The notes under the pieces: model-generated
What the model was told of the DNA's origin: nothing
The model's input: only the letters and a program-made list of their open reading frames with translations
The model's database searches: none
Translations under genes and position numbers: made by a program
Shown: positions 44,801 through 55,927 of the stretch, one piece after another
Layout of the letters: every line of letters starts with the position of its first letter
How positions within the stretch are numbered: position 1 is the stretch's first letter
DNA from: Hyparrhenia diplandra
Taxonomy: Eukaryota > Streptophyta > Magnoliopsida > Poales > Poaceae
Assembly: GCA_015847255.1 (NCBI GenBank)
Contig: JADLZK010004585.1
Coordinates: 1 to 64,000, forward strand
Direction of reading: 5' to 3'
DNA: 64,000 nt

Positions 44801-46395
44801 GAGGAGCTGATCGAGGAGCAGCCCGGGAACTTCACCACCTGGGGGTGCAGCCGGGAGAAGTCATTGAAGGAGGAGAGTCGACCGTCGACTTGCCACGAGT
44901 GCCCGGAGCACAAGCCGCCGACGTTCTGCGAGGCAAGCCCCCGGAGCATTCGCGCTTTCCTATTTTCTTCCAATTAATTTGACTTGAGTCTTTTACATGT
45001 TTCATGCATTAAGTTCAGGAAATGGTTGAAACCGTTGATGCACCGAGATCCTTGCGTAAGTTTGCCCTATCCTATTTAGAGGTCTAGGTTAATGCTCGAT
45101 TATCATGGTTGCGATGAAGCGATGATTCGGTCACTTAAGAAAATGTTGTGAACAATCACATGGGTGATTGTCAAGCTTCCGAGAACCCGATAAAATAAAA
45201 CATGCTTAGATTGGATGGATAATGTGGTCTTTCCATCTAATCGATTAAGGACTTATACTTTGTCGGGCTGTGGTCGGAAGTTGAACGCATACTGTCATAT
45301 AGTAGGCTCCGCGGGGTCGTGAGCCACGAAGCTCGTGGAATGTTAGGGGCCGGCTTTGCCCGCTTATTGCTCCTCCTTTGGCGTGGTTGGTTGGGATTGA
45401 TTGGGCGCAAGAAGATGCGCACGGGCGTCGTCTTCGTTTGCTCGCTCACTTGGTGGCCCGAGAAGGAGGGTAAGTAGGCTAAGGGGACCGAGACTTTACG
45501 CCCCCTAATGTCCTGGGAGTGATTGGGTCCGCCTTTGCAAAGTAGATCTGGTTTATGTCGGTATTATTCGCCCGTTGGTTTGTCTAAATCGATTCGAATC
45601 GCCATCTCCCTGGTTAGTGAGAACCCGGGTTGCGTCCACGACATCGTAGTCCTAATATTACAATATATGTTATTATCATGTTGCTACCGTTATATTAATG
45701 ATCAAGTTACTTATCTTTGTTATTTATTCTCTTGAGCAATGATTAATCTTGACTATACAGGATCTATGGTTATATATGAATAAATAACCTTTTAACTTGG
45801 ATTGTACAAGTAGCATGTGTAGGCTCACTAATCAACTTTATTTTGAAAATTTAATGTGAGTCAGCTGAACCCCAGATAAAGCCTAGCATACTCCTTGGAG
45901 TCTTTTATTTTCGTCGGGTAAGTCTAGCTGAGTATTTTGTACTCAGGGTATTATTCCCGTTGTTGTAGGTGAGCATTTGTACCATGGGTACTATAAGACT
46001 TGTTTGTTTCTTGTTGATGAAGAGTAAGGCCAGGGCAAGGCATTCTATATCCCCTGTCTCATCTTTGTTGTAGGGATGACTACGTATCCGGCACTACTTT
46101 ATCTTTGTTTTCGCTAAAGTCTATTTGGTTTTCAAAAAATTCGCTTCCGTACTATGAACCCGAGTTTGTAATAAATGGTACATCGCGACTCGATAATTAT
46201 TATATATCTTGAACTTGGTTTGAAATACCCGGATTTTACTACCGAGCTCAACGATCCTGTTTGTGAATGTTGATGAGTTTGAAATCACTCACGAGATTTC
46301 CGAATACCGGGTTTATATGGACTCAAGTGTAGACTGCGATTGCCTCGGTAATTGTGAATTATACTTGATTTCTTATAAATTGGTCGGTTCTGTCA
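41886..46395 (+). mobile_element. Very long Gypsy LTR (Tekay/RIRE3-like), probably solo
   Basis: Starts TGTAACACCCTAGG at 41,886; a candidate end ...ggttctgtca is at 46,395, giving about 4.5 kb. It has tatataa-type sequence in 'gcatataaaggg' at 42,644-42,654, a GC-rich leader, a long T-rich transcribed part and a 'tgagtattttgtactcaggg' block near 45,933. Such long LTRs are typical of the chromovirus Tekay lineage. Its start resembles 58,254. No internal coding DNA follows and no clear target duplication is seen (gtact left, cggtg right), so ends and type are tentative. The open frames at 42,468-43,513 and 44,771-44,977 have no recognised domains. Confidence 0.5.
42644..42654 (+). promoter_or_regulatory. 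TATA box of the long LTR
   Basis: Catataaaggg in a GC-rich setting, followed by a C-rich leader with 'ccctaaccctagcc' about 25 bases on. This is the standard layout of a grass LTR promoter. Confidence 0.55.
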
Positions 46396-46963
46396 CGGTG
46401 GCATCGAGCTTAGTTCGGTAATTAAAAATCTGATCTGGTGTTTAAATTAAAATGAACCACTAATCTTTTGCGAAAAGTTTGCGAAACAAAATCTTTTAAG
46501 TGGTGTGAGTAAAAGGTTTGCAAAATTAGTAGTGCCATGGTCATACCCTTTATGCCCAATTAAGGACGGTCGGGTGGCTTGGCTAGCGGGGATGGGTTAT
46601 TGCATCATATTTTGTTGTTTGTGCTTGGTTGCCGTGCGCCCAGTAGTACGGGCTACTCACTTGAGTGGTCATGAATGGATCGAAATACCTCTACGCCCGG
46701 GTAAATGATGTTCAATGCCTCTACGCCCAAGGTAATGGTGTGAGCTGGGAGAGCATGATCGGACAAACACCGGTCTAGGGGGAAAATAAAATGTTTTGAG
46801 AGCTCCTTGGTCGGGTAGTGCCCCCCAGAGACTTGTGTATGGGTACACAGGTGTGCCGGGTGTAAAATGTGTTTTTCCTCAAGGTATGCGATGTCGTCGG
46901 GTGGACCCGACGAAGCAGGTATATGCCTATTCACCCCCTCTAGGCGACATCCCGGTCCTTACA
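46396..46963 (+). other. Unassigned stretch ending in the last 35-40 bases of the Y 5' LTR
   Basis: Only 'gcctattcacccc(t)ctctaggcgacatcccggtccttaca', at about 46,925-46,963, matches the end of the 3' LTR (55,883-55,922). The preceding 530 bases do not match the corresponding LTR region at 54,850-55,880. They could be a divergent LTR segment, the end of the long LTR, or a further insertion. Confidence 0.4.
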
Positions 46964-46965
46964 AG

Positions 46966-46977
46966 TGGTATCAGAAC
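46966..46977 (+). other. Element Y primer-binding site
   Basis: Tggtatcagaac, two bases after the LTR end. It is one base from the initiator-Met TGGTATCAGAGC site, placed like that of X. Confidence 0.9.
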
Positions 46978-47014
46978 TAAGGCCTCACTAAAAGCTTAAC
47001 CTCCGTGAGGAAAG

Positions 47015-48979
47015 ATGTCGATGCCTAAAGAGCCGGAGACCATGATTCTCCAAAATGATGGTTCAAACTTTCTATCTTGGTCAATTCATGTACTCAATGC
47101 ATTTAGAGCTGTTAGTCCTCTTATTGAGCGCATTGTGGATGCAAGCATCTCTATTCCTTTAGTTGATTGGAGCAACTACAAGAATATGTCCGAAGAGGAA
47201 AAGAGATGCGTGCAACTCAATGCCCATGATATTGACATTATGTTGAGTACATTGAGTGCAGAGGTTCAAGATGAGGCAATGTACAATGGAGAAGCACCAT
47301 CGGAAAATGCCCATCACATTTGGAAAAAGCTTTGTGAGCTTTATGGAAAATCCAAATGTGATGATGTGTATGAGATCAACACGTCCATGGTGGCTTTAAG
47401 CAAAGAAGAAGCCTCAAGAAACCTCTCAAGCATTGGCCGGAGCATGAAGGGCAAGCCGATGATGGAGTCTTTGCCTGGCTGCTCATTAGGACGTGTCCGT
47501 ATTGCAGAGCAAAGAAGACAAAGCAATCCTACCTCGACGACTTTGATCAAGCTCGATGGAGGCCAAGTGATGAGTCATGTTCCATATATCAAGATCACCA
47601 TCACTTGTGTCTCATGGCCAAGAAAAGCAAGAAGAAGGGAACCAAGAAAGATCAAGAGACAAGCAAGAAGATGGCTCAAGTTGAAGATGAGGAAGAAAGT
47701 GAAATTGTGATTGAAGATGATTACGACATCCCTCATCTAACCAATAAAGACAAGTACATCTTCTTGAAGTTGACTGAGAGAAATGAAGAGCTAGAAGTGG
47801 AGATTGAAAAGCAAGAGCAATCACTTCACAGGCAAGAAAAGTTTCTCATCTCCAAGTTGGAAGAACTAAAGGATGTCAATGAAAGGTTTGAAAAATTGTC
47901 AATTGAGCATGCTTTAGTTATTAACCACTCTTCTAGCATGTCTTCATTAGAAAAAGCAAACAATGAGCTAGAGGTAAGACTTGATGAGCTATCAAGCAAA
48001 TACAATGAGCTTCAAGTCAACTACACTCACCTCATGTGCTCACATGATGAGTTAGTAGAATCATATGCCATGCTTGAAGTGGCACATGAGGTTGTTGTCA
48101 CATCGGTAAAATCTTACCAACCTCACACTCACTCACTCACCAGCACATTGCCTAAATTAAACATTTCTTGTGCTAATGAATGTGTCTCTCAAGCAAGCCA
48201 ATCTTCAATTGACCTAATATCTATTGAAAACCTAGAGCTCAAAGAAGAAGTGGAAATGCTAAGAAAAGAGGTGATTCAATTGAAGGGTAAGGAGAAAGCA
48301 CAACCTTCTCAAGATAATCGTGATGACATGGTGAAGAAGCTTGAGAAGGGTTCAAACCTTGCTCCCTCCAAAACCCAACAAAAGAATCACACACCAAGCA
48401 ATGGCAATGCGACCAAGAGCAAGAAGCACAAAAGTAGGATGTGCTATGGTTGTGGTTTGTATGGACATGAGTGGGCTATGTGTCCACACAAGAGTTGGGC
48501 CGACAAGGTTGAAGCCACCGACAAGAAAGCTTCCACCAAGTTGGCCAAGCAAGATAAGGATAGTCCATCTACTCAACTCTCAAGCAAGAAGAAGGACCAT
48601 CATATCAAGAGAGGCCCATGGATCAAAGAGCTAACAAACAAAACCCTAGTTGCAACAAGAAGGTGCTATGGTTGCAATGAGAAGGGGCACATGATCCATA
48701 GGTGTCCAAATAAGCATCACAAGCTCAAGGCAAACCAAGGTCGCATTTGCTATGCTTGTCGAGAAAAAGGGCATCTAAGCTATGATTGCCCAAATGGTAA
48801 AAATCCTAAGCCGAACACATATGGTAATGTTTATATGCTTAGGAGGACAACAAATGGAGTTAGTACTAGCAAGGTGATGTGTTCACCACATACTAGTGCT
48901 AATGCCATTTGGGTGCCTAAGCACTTGTTGACTAACTTCAATGGACCCAACAAGAGTTGGGTACCAAAGTTTGCTTAGG
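47015..48979 (+). pseudogene. Element Y Gag, rearranged, with three zinc knuckles
   Basis: ATG at 47,015 (MSMPKEPETMILQNDGSNFL) gives the Copia Gag N-terminus (WSIHVLNAFRAV, HHIWKKLCELYGK) up to about 47,420. Foreign-looking sequence follows to 47,610, including an LTR-like 'ggacgtgtccgtatt' unit, with a frame change and loss of the Gag core. From 47,614 the frame is open to TAG at 48,977: a long coiled coil (47,740-48,300), then CYGCGLYGHEWAMC, CYGCNEKGHMIHRC and CYACREKGHLSYDC. The end, IWVPKHLLTNFNGPNKSW, matches the Gag end of X. Three knuckles against one in X shows that it is a distinct family. Confidence 0.85.
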
Positions 48980-50280
48980 ATGGTCATGTGGTACTTGGTG
49001 GTGAGATGAAGGCTTCGGGGTGGTTGAGCAAGCAAATTGAAAATATTTACTCAACCTATCAACCTATATATATTGTATTCTCTCATATGGTTGACCCGAA
49101 GGCAAATATATGTTCTCATTCCTCTACTTCATCCTCACCATCGGTAACAAGTACTTAAACTCTCTAGCATAGCCACTTTGCTGGTATATTGATCAAAAGT
49201 TCTCTTTTGAGAATTTTTGTGATTTTGGGAAAAATGGCTACCTAGATCTTTGTGAAGTTCTATCTTATTGCCATATGATGCTTTTAATGGCTCTCTAGTA
49301 GAGCAATACATTTTAGTGAGATGTAGGAATAAAAGAATGCCGAGCGCCGAAAGTGATTTCACAATTGAATAATGGAGATGGTTCTGTCCCATTCATATCG
49401 GACGTGTCCGTATGCATACAGAACATGTCCGGTATGATGAGGGGGACAAAACAGCAACATGTTGCAACTTGTAATTTGATCAAAAGAAATTCAATATATT
49501 CTCAAGTTGCTAAATTCATTATGTTTCACGATGTCTCAACGGCTAGTAAGCATATCCGAATCTTTATTTCAATATGGCTTAAATTCTTTGTGTATGGACA
49601 AAATAGAAATTGACCCCTCATATTCTTAATGGAATAAAGTGTCTTTGAAAGTAATTCCAAATCATTTGTGGCACATATTTAGGGGGAGCTCAAATTCTAT
49701 TTTGGACCACATGTGGACTAACATATTTATTGAGACGCCTATGTAGTCCTTTGAAATAAAAATGAGATGTCTTTTGTGTCATGGCTATTTGACAAGCAAG
49801 GTCAACAATATAATGTCATGACTTGTGAATATCTATGTAATAATCCTAGTGGATGTCTTGGTGGAAATCTAGTGGGCTCAAGGCAAAGGTATGAATTTAA
49901 TTCATGCATTGAAAGTTCATCTAAGGCCCTATTTGCTAGATTGCGCATTTGTGTGACATAGGATAGATAATCTTCAAAAACCCTTACTAGTATGTGTAGG
50001 AAGTGTGGTTTTGAGAAAATTATCCGTTTCTTGGTCTTTGTGACCTAAGTCATGCCATATGTGACTATTGTTCCCCATGTTTGTTTGATTGACTAGTCAC
50101 ACTTGGTATGGCTTTCCTAAGTCCACCTATCCTATATCTCATACTCCTTTCATCTCAAGTTGATACTCTTGGAGAAAATTGGATACTTGCTGCTAATTGG
50201 AAAAGTCACCTAAGTCTCTCGGCTTTTGGATGAGAAATCAGTTTGGTCGAGTAATAAAATGAGGAAAATTTAGTTTTGGA
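48980..50280 (+). other. Element Y non-coding region replacing pol
   Basis: About 1.3 kb with no reading frame of note. It contains two LTR-like palindromic units (cggacgtgtccg at 49,399-49,410 and a degenerate one at 49,423-49,432). Protease, integrase and RT would occupy this position in an autonomous Sirevirus; no trace of them is visible. Confidence 0.65.
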
Positions 50281-50293
50281 TATATATATAAGG
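50281..50293 (+). promoter_or_regulatory. TATA box of the Y passenger gene
   Basis: Tatatatataagg, followed after about 80 bases by the near-perfect 20-base palindrome ataccggacgtgtccggtat (50,376-50,395). It lies far from either LTR and upstream of a spliced leader, which points to an internal promoter. Confidence 0.6.
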
Positions 50294-50375
50294 GTCGAGG
50301 AAAGTTTTGGTAGAAGAAAAATAAGAATCGAAGAAGTTGGATGTGGCCCGCAAATACAGGACCCATCCGGTATGG

Positions 50376-50395
50376 ATACCGGACGTGTCCGGTAT
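50376..50395 (+). promoter_or_regulatory. Sirevirus-type palindrome near the internal promoter
   Basis: Ataccggacgtgtccggtat is symmetric except for the two central bases. Related units occur in the Y LTR (54,660-54,705, 54,940-54,990, 55,636-55,690) and in the passenger-gene intron (50,988-51,020). Palindromic motif clusters are known in Sirevirus LTR regulatory regions. Confidence 0.6.
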
Positions 50396-50820
50396 TCACA
50401 GGGGCATATAGTGTTAAGTCCCTTTCGGCCCGGCCCAGTCCATATCTTTTCTCTCTTACGTCTCTCTTTCCAACACCGACGCCGCCGCTTCCGCCTTTCG
50501 CTCGCCCACGGGGCCACCGCCCGCTTCGTCCCAAAGCCGCCGCCGCCGTTTGCCGTGCCGCCGCCGTTTGCCGTCGCATTCCCTCGTGGCGCAGCCCTTT
50601 TCCTCCCTAGCACGCCACGCGGCCGCCGCTCTCCCTCCCGAGCGCCCTCGATTCGCCGACCACCACACTTCCTCGCTTTTGGACCATGGTGGTTTGGTGG
50701 TTAGAAGAGAGATGGAGGGGAGAAGGGAAGTAGAAGAAGGGTATTTGGAGGAGGATTGAATCAAAGCATCGGCAACTCCCCGGCAACGGCAAACAACTCG
50801 AGATTTGGATTGATTTGAAG

Positions 50821-51252
50821 GTACTCATCCTAGGTATTTCAAATCCCGCACTTGTCCTGACCGCTCTTACATGCCTCGAATTCAAATTCCTCGGTCAAGA
50901 TGCCACATTGGTGAACTAGAAGCTCTTGTAAAATTCGGATTGAATCGAGAAAGTTTTGGAAATTGCCCCGGTGTCTTTGTTCGTTCATACCGGACGTATG
51001 CTTACGGGACGCGTCCGATATTCGATCAGCAGAATAGCAAGCCTGTTCCAATTTAACCAAAATCTCTCAAAAATTGTTTCTAAGGATGCATTCGGTTATT
51101 TTTGTGTACTTTGTAAGCTTATGATCCAGTTGTTGATCAAAGTGAAGATAAAGTACTAAAATAATTGATACTTATTCGAGATACAATTGATATTAAGATG
51201 TCTATTGGACAAATTTCTAAAACGATTATGTGTGAAATGTTTTGGATTACAG
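50821..51252 (+). other. Predicted 5' UTR intron of the Y passenger gene
   Basis: Donor aag|gtactc at 50,821 and acceptor ttggattacag ending 51,252, six bases before the ATG at 51,259. It is AT-rich compared with the GC-rich exon upstream (50,440-50,690). Introns of this kind just upstream of the start codon are common in plant genes. Splicing is predicted from sequence only. Confidence 0.5.
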
Positions 51253-51258
51253 GGCAAC

Positions 51259-53163
51259 ATGAGGTCTTATAATCCCGTAACTGGTCAAGCAAGAACCTAG
51301 GCGGAAGGCGCTCATGATCCAAAGCGTCGGTTGGCTCGGGGACGGAGGAGAACCTCGGCTACAAAGGCGAGTTTACGGAAGGGTCGAGGGCGTAAGGAGA
51401 CCCGGTCGAGAAAATCCATAGGTGACCCCTCCTACACAGAGGTTTGTGATGGTGAGAACAGTCCCTCCTCTGATAGCAATGAAATAGAAGAATTTACTGA
51501 GGAGTAGGAACAATATGAAATGAGAAAGAGGAAGGGGGTCTTCAGAGAGTCTGCTACTGAGAGTGACAGTCCTAATGATGAGGGAGATTCATCTAGTCAG
51601 CAACCTAGTCAGCATCCAGTACATCACCCAGCTCATCACCATTAGGTAGGAAAGCAGAGAGGTAGAAATTTGGGAAGGCCTCTAATCAGAAAAGCAATCC
51701 TACCATCCAACATTCCTCCTGAAGATTACAAGGCGACTGGGATGACTAATATTGTTAGACAAACTAGGAGACGTGACCCCAGGCTTGAGCAACGTATACA
51801 CTTCGATAATAGGTTCCACACCTTGTTCCATCTCAACTTCTACAATTCAATGATTCTTGACAAGTCACCCCCAGTGACTAAGTCTCAGTGGATAAACTAG
51901 CAACAGATCAGAGAAATTAATAGACCATCACTTGATAGAGTAATTCAGATGTGCCAGCAGATGGGGTTGTATTACATCATGGAGTTCAGGCAGGACTGGA
52001 ATGAGGAGATTGTGGCACAGTTCTATGCCACACTCTATGTTGAAGTGGAGCCCAGAAGGATGAGCTGGATGACACAAGGACAGTGGTTCACAGTCACCTA
52101 TGAGCAATTTGTAGCTTGTTTGGGTTTTGATGAGGAGGATCTTAAGAAGGACAGGCTCCATGATGTTGATCCAGATCCTGTAGAGGCTATGGGTCCTCTG
52201 TACCCTTCAGGAGTAGAAGGGCTTGGCAAGGTGATCACACTTGACCTCACCTACAGGTACCTTGAGAGGATGTTTCAGAAGACCGTGTGCTGCAGGATTG
52301 GGAACAAGTCCTCTATTGGTGATTATATGAGGAGTCTGCTGATGAGGATGGTGCCTGGTGCTCGCCCCTTTAGTGTCTTTGATTTCATCTGGGGTGAGAT
52401 CAAGCAGGTTGGAGAAAGGCATGTGAAGGGGTGTGGATTTGCCCCTTATATCACCAGGATGATTGAGCAGATAATAGGAGACACCTTTGAGTATGACATG
52501 GAGCATACAGTGGGACCGATATAGCCGATCAAGGATGAGGTTGATATCCCACTCCCTACAGAGGTAGCAATAGTAGGAGCAGAGCATCAGATACCCCCAG
52601 ATGTCATCACAGGAGTAGTTCCTCCACCTCAGAGCTCGACTAGACGTCGCAGTCCTCCATACCCCATTCGGAGACTTTTCAGTGCAGTGTTCAGCATATG
52701 CAAAGATGTCAATACTATGAACACTCGTCAGCACCATGAGAGAGCTGCCAGGAAGAGGGATTCTATGATCCTCAGGCAGATTGCAGCTAAGCTAGAGATC
52801 CCTACAGTTGAGTCACCACCAGAGGAGGATGACAGTGAGCCTGAGACCTTTGAGGAGCAGCAGGCATGGTATGACAGAGAGCATTTTGATAGAGAGTATG
52901 CACTTCACCTTCAGACACAGGAGTTTGAGGTAGCACAGTCACAGCAGCAGCACACTCAGTAGATGCCTCACCCTAGTGCAGCTGATGAGTACGCTAGAGG
53001 GCTATGGGATGACATGTTTGGTCCACCACGTGCTGGATATGGTAGTTTCAGTGGACATGTTGGTCATCCAGGTGCAGGAGGTTCTTGTTTCCTAGGAGAT
53101 GCTCATTCTGATGATGAGCGAGATGCAGCTGACCGACAGCAGAGTGGTGATAATGAGGAGTGA
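51259..53163 (+). pseudogene. Y passenger gene: plant transposon protein-like ORF with six amber codons
   Basis: One reading frame of 634 codons from ATG (51,259) to TGA (53,161), with no frameshift. It is interrupted only by six TAG codons, at 51,298, 51,505, 51,643, 51,898, 52,522 and 52,960. The N-terminus is basic (KRRLARGRRRTSATKASLRK), then acidic Ser/Asp-rich. A globular domain at about residues 200-420 has FYATLYVEVEPRRMSWM, FTVTYEQFVACLGFDEEDL and LERMFQKTVCCRIGNKSSIG, of the 'putative plant transposon protein' (Transposase_32 / Athila ORF-1-like) type. The C-terminus is Glu/Gln-rich. Function unknown; no membrane segment is seen. Confidence 0.75.
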
Positions 53164-53871
53164 CAGTCTCAGTGATAGCTTGCAGCCCCTTTGTGATTTG
53201 TTTGTGACCCTTTTGTGATGATAGATGACAAAGGGGGAGAAAGATTGAGATTAAAGCTTCAGTGTGTTGTGTTGAGTTGTATATTATTCTGGAGCACTTG
53301 TACTACAGAGCTATAGCCATTTGAGAGATTTGAGCTTTATTGTTATATATCTTGAGTTGTATCCATATGTTGAGACTTGTGATGGATGTATTATGAGACA
53401 TATGGGCTATCTTGTGATATATTATATATTAGTGGATTTGTGGACTTGGGAAATCTTGTGATGAGTGCTATGTGTGATATAATTGTCGTATTTATATTCA
53501 TAAGGTTTATGCATGCTCTTATTGTGAAATGATGTGATGATTGTTGTCTTTGAATGGCTATGTTGGTTTTAAGTTTTTTCTTTCTATCCTAGCCATTCAT
53601 ATTCTTTTACTTATTCTTTGTGATATATCTTGTCATATGCATCATGTTTTACTTGTCACACACTTGCAGCCCACGAATGCAATGATTTAGGGGGAGTCTC
53701 CTATGTGTTTTAGTATATGCAAAATGACATTTGAGGTCATTTATGGATTCAATTCACAATGCATACATTAAGGGGAGCCTCTCATAAATCATTGAATTCA
53801 AAAGCCTAAATTCTATATCTTTTTGTAAGCTTTAATCGGGTTGTCATCAATCACCAAAAAAGGGGGAGATT
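53164..53871 (+). other. Element Y 3' UTR and polypurine tract
   Basis: T/G-rich non-coding DNA ending in aaaaaagggggagat (53,857-53,871), the polypurine tract immediately before TGAAAGG. A second 'aaagggggagaaa' tract is at about 53,229. Confidence 0.85.
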
Positions 53872-55922
53872 GAAAGGACATCTAGGCCCTAAGTGGGTTT
53901 TGGAAGATTAATGACAATAAGATTAAAGGTCTAATGAGATTTTCTAAGTGTGGACGGGAAGATGGTTATCTCACGGTACTTGTCATATACTGTAAAAGAG
54001 CCAAAATGATGTGTTGTTGTGGAAATAATCTAGTTCAAGCACAAGACAACAATGCATATGGTTTTCATGTAAAGGCTCATCTATGTGCGGAATTACGTCA
54101 TCCGGTTTATGAAGATAAAGCTATTCAATGGGTTCAACATCAAGTGATGATTTGGATTGAGAGTGAAGATAGCAGGGAAAGACTTCGAGGTACTAAGCAA
54201 GGGTGAAGGCCAAGTGATGACTCGACCGAGGAACCTAGCTAAAAGTGAAGAAGGAAGTACTTGCATTTAGTCAAAGCTATTCAAGCCATTGGTCATGAGA
54301 TGGATAATCAAAACCTAGATGATATTCATATAGTGTGACTTGATATATTTGGAAACAACTCAATTACATGAATATGATCATGTCACTTGCTCAAGATGGC
54401 TTTGCTCAAGGTGAAAAAGAAGTTGACATGATTGGCACCCTCAGATTATTGAAGATCAAACATATGGCATTGCATTTCAAGAAAAGCAACTCAAGCAGAT
54501 CGTTCGACAGATTCTATTTGAAACTTGAGTTATAGGTATGCCATACTATTAAGAGGGATGCATCATGTCAATAGATGATCATACATAAGTGCTCAAGCCA
54601 ACCCATGAGAGATCGATTAGGTTTGAGCGACAAAATGAAAAATGATTTTCAGGTCAGGTCATACCGGACGCGTCTGGTATGCATACTGGACGTGTCCGGT
54701 ATTTTCAACTTCATCGCAAAATTGTTTCCTGACCTTGAAAATGTTTATTAACTTAATACAAACCTTTTGCAATTAAAATAAATTAGTTTGGAAAAGTTTT
54801 GTCCACCGGTTGTACCGGTGTTTCACCGGTAGTACCGGTCTAGACCGGTTGTACCGGCCAAGGGCCGGTAGCACCGATAGGGAACTCCTCCTCACTGGCT
54901 CAGTTTGAAAAAGAGTCATTTGGGGCCATATTGGACACATACATCTGGTATGCATACGGACACGTCTGGTATGCATCTTTGGACACGTCCGATATTGCAA
55001 CGGCTAGTTAACGGCTAGTTTTTCAAAGTGGCTATAAATAGCCACAAGCCTCCACCTTCGGGGATTGCTGATTCTACTGACTTTGTGGTGATTTTCTGAG
55101 CGTTCCTCACTCTCCCAAACCCTCTCTAAGTGAGTGCTTGTTCTGATTTGCAAAATCAAAGTGTGGGTTGAGTGTAATTCGAAACAAGAGAGCAAACCAC
55201 CTTGAGCACTTGTGCATATTGCCTATTCTCGTGATTCGCATTTGTTACTCTTGGACTCTTTGGTCCTAGACGGCTAGGCATCACCGGAGAGCACCCAAGT
55301 GTTTGTGGTTGCCTCGGATTGTTTGTACCGGCCTGTCTTCGCCGCAAGAAGTCATCTACTACGATGAGGGAAAGGAGCTGGAAAAGACTCCGGCTAGAGT
55401 GACCTTAATGGTCGAGAAGGCCTCGCCGGCTTGGCTACCCATAGCCTCCTCAACGGAGACGTAGGTACTCGGTAGAGAACCGAACTCCGGTAAACAAATA
55501 TCGTGTCTCTTGTCTCTCCCTTGATATTTGTGATTGTTGTGATCTCCTGCAGGGTTATTGTTTATATTGCATACATATATACTTAGCTCTTGCAGGTTTT
55601 GTGTGAAAAGGGAGAAAAGGAGAAGGTGGGCAGCACACCGGACGCGTCCGGTATTCATACCCGGACGCGTCCGTATTCATACCCGACGCAGCGCCCCGGT
55701 ATTGGTGGGCAGTGCACCAATTTAGTCGATCTCTGCTCTAATCCTTGTGTTGCAGGTTTATATCATATATATTCTCTGTGCTAACCTTTTGGGGGATTGT
55801 TTACTCTGATTTGGAGTTTTTGAGTGTTTGGAAACTCCCACTCTAATCGTTTCCGCTATTTGAGGTGTTAATTTTTAGAAACGCCTATTCACCCTCCTCT
55901 AGGCGACATCCCGGTCCTTACA
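53872..55922 (+). repeat. Element Y 3' LTR, full length
   Basis: 2051 bp, TGAAAGG...CTTACA. It has clusters of 'ccggacgcgtccggtat' palindromes and 'accggttgtaccgg' repeats (54,810-54,870). Tataaata is at 55,033-55,040 in 'gtggctataaatagccac', itself palindromic. It is followed by the cctaa duplication. Confidence 0.93.
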
Positions 55923-55927
55923 CCTAA

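Larger units (their letters stand above)
29954..55922 (+). mobile_element. Non-autonomous Sirevirus-like element Y, heavily nested
   Basis: Begins TGAAAGGACATC at 29,954 and ends ...ggtccttaca at 55,922, flanked by the perfect duplication cctaa (29,949-29,953 and 55,923-55,927). The 5' LTR is broken by G2 and a long Gypsy LTR. Internal order: PBS (46,966), gag (47,015-48,979), non-coding DNA, a TATA-driven two-exon passenger gene (50,281-53,163), PPT (53,857-53,871), 3' LTR (53,872-55,922). No protease, integrase, RT or RNase H is present, so movement needed enzymes from another element, perhaps an X-like one. Confidence 0.92.

Noticed and set aside
44771..44977. Short ORF with several Cys and Glu residues
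   Set aside because: It is an isolated 68-codon frame on both strands within the long LTR, without homology that I recognise.
53934..54206. ORF at the start of the Y 3' LTR
   Set aside because: The equivalent stretch in the 5' LTR (30,000-30,280) has frame-breaking indels. It is LTR sequence.
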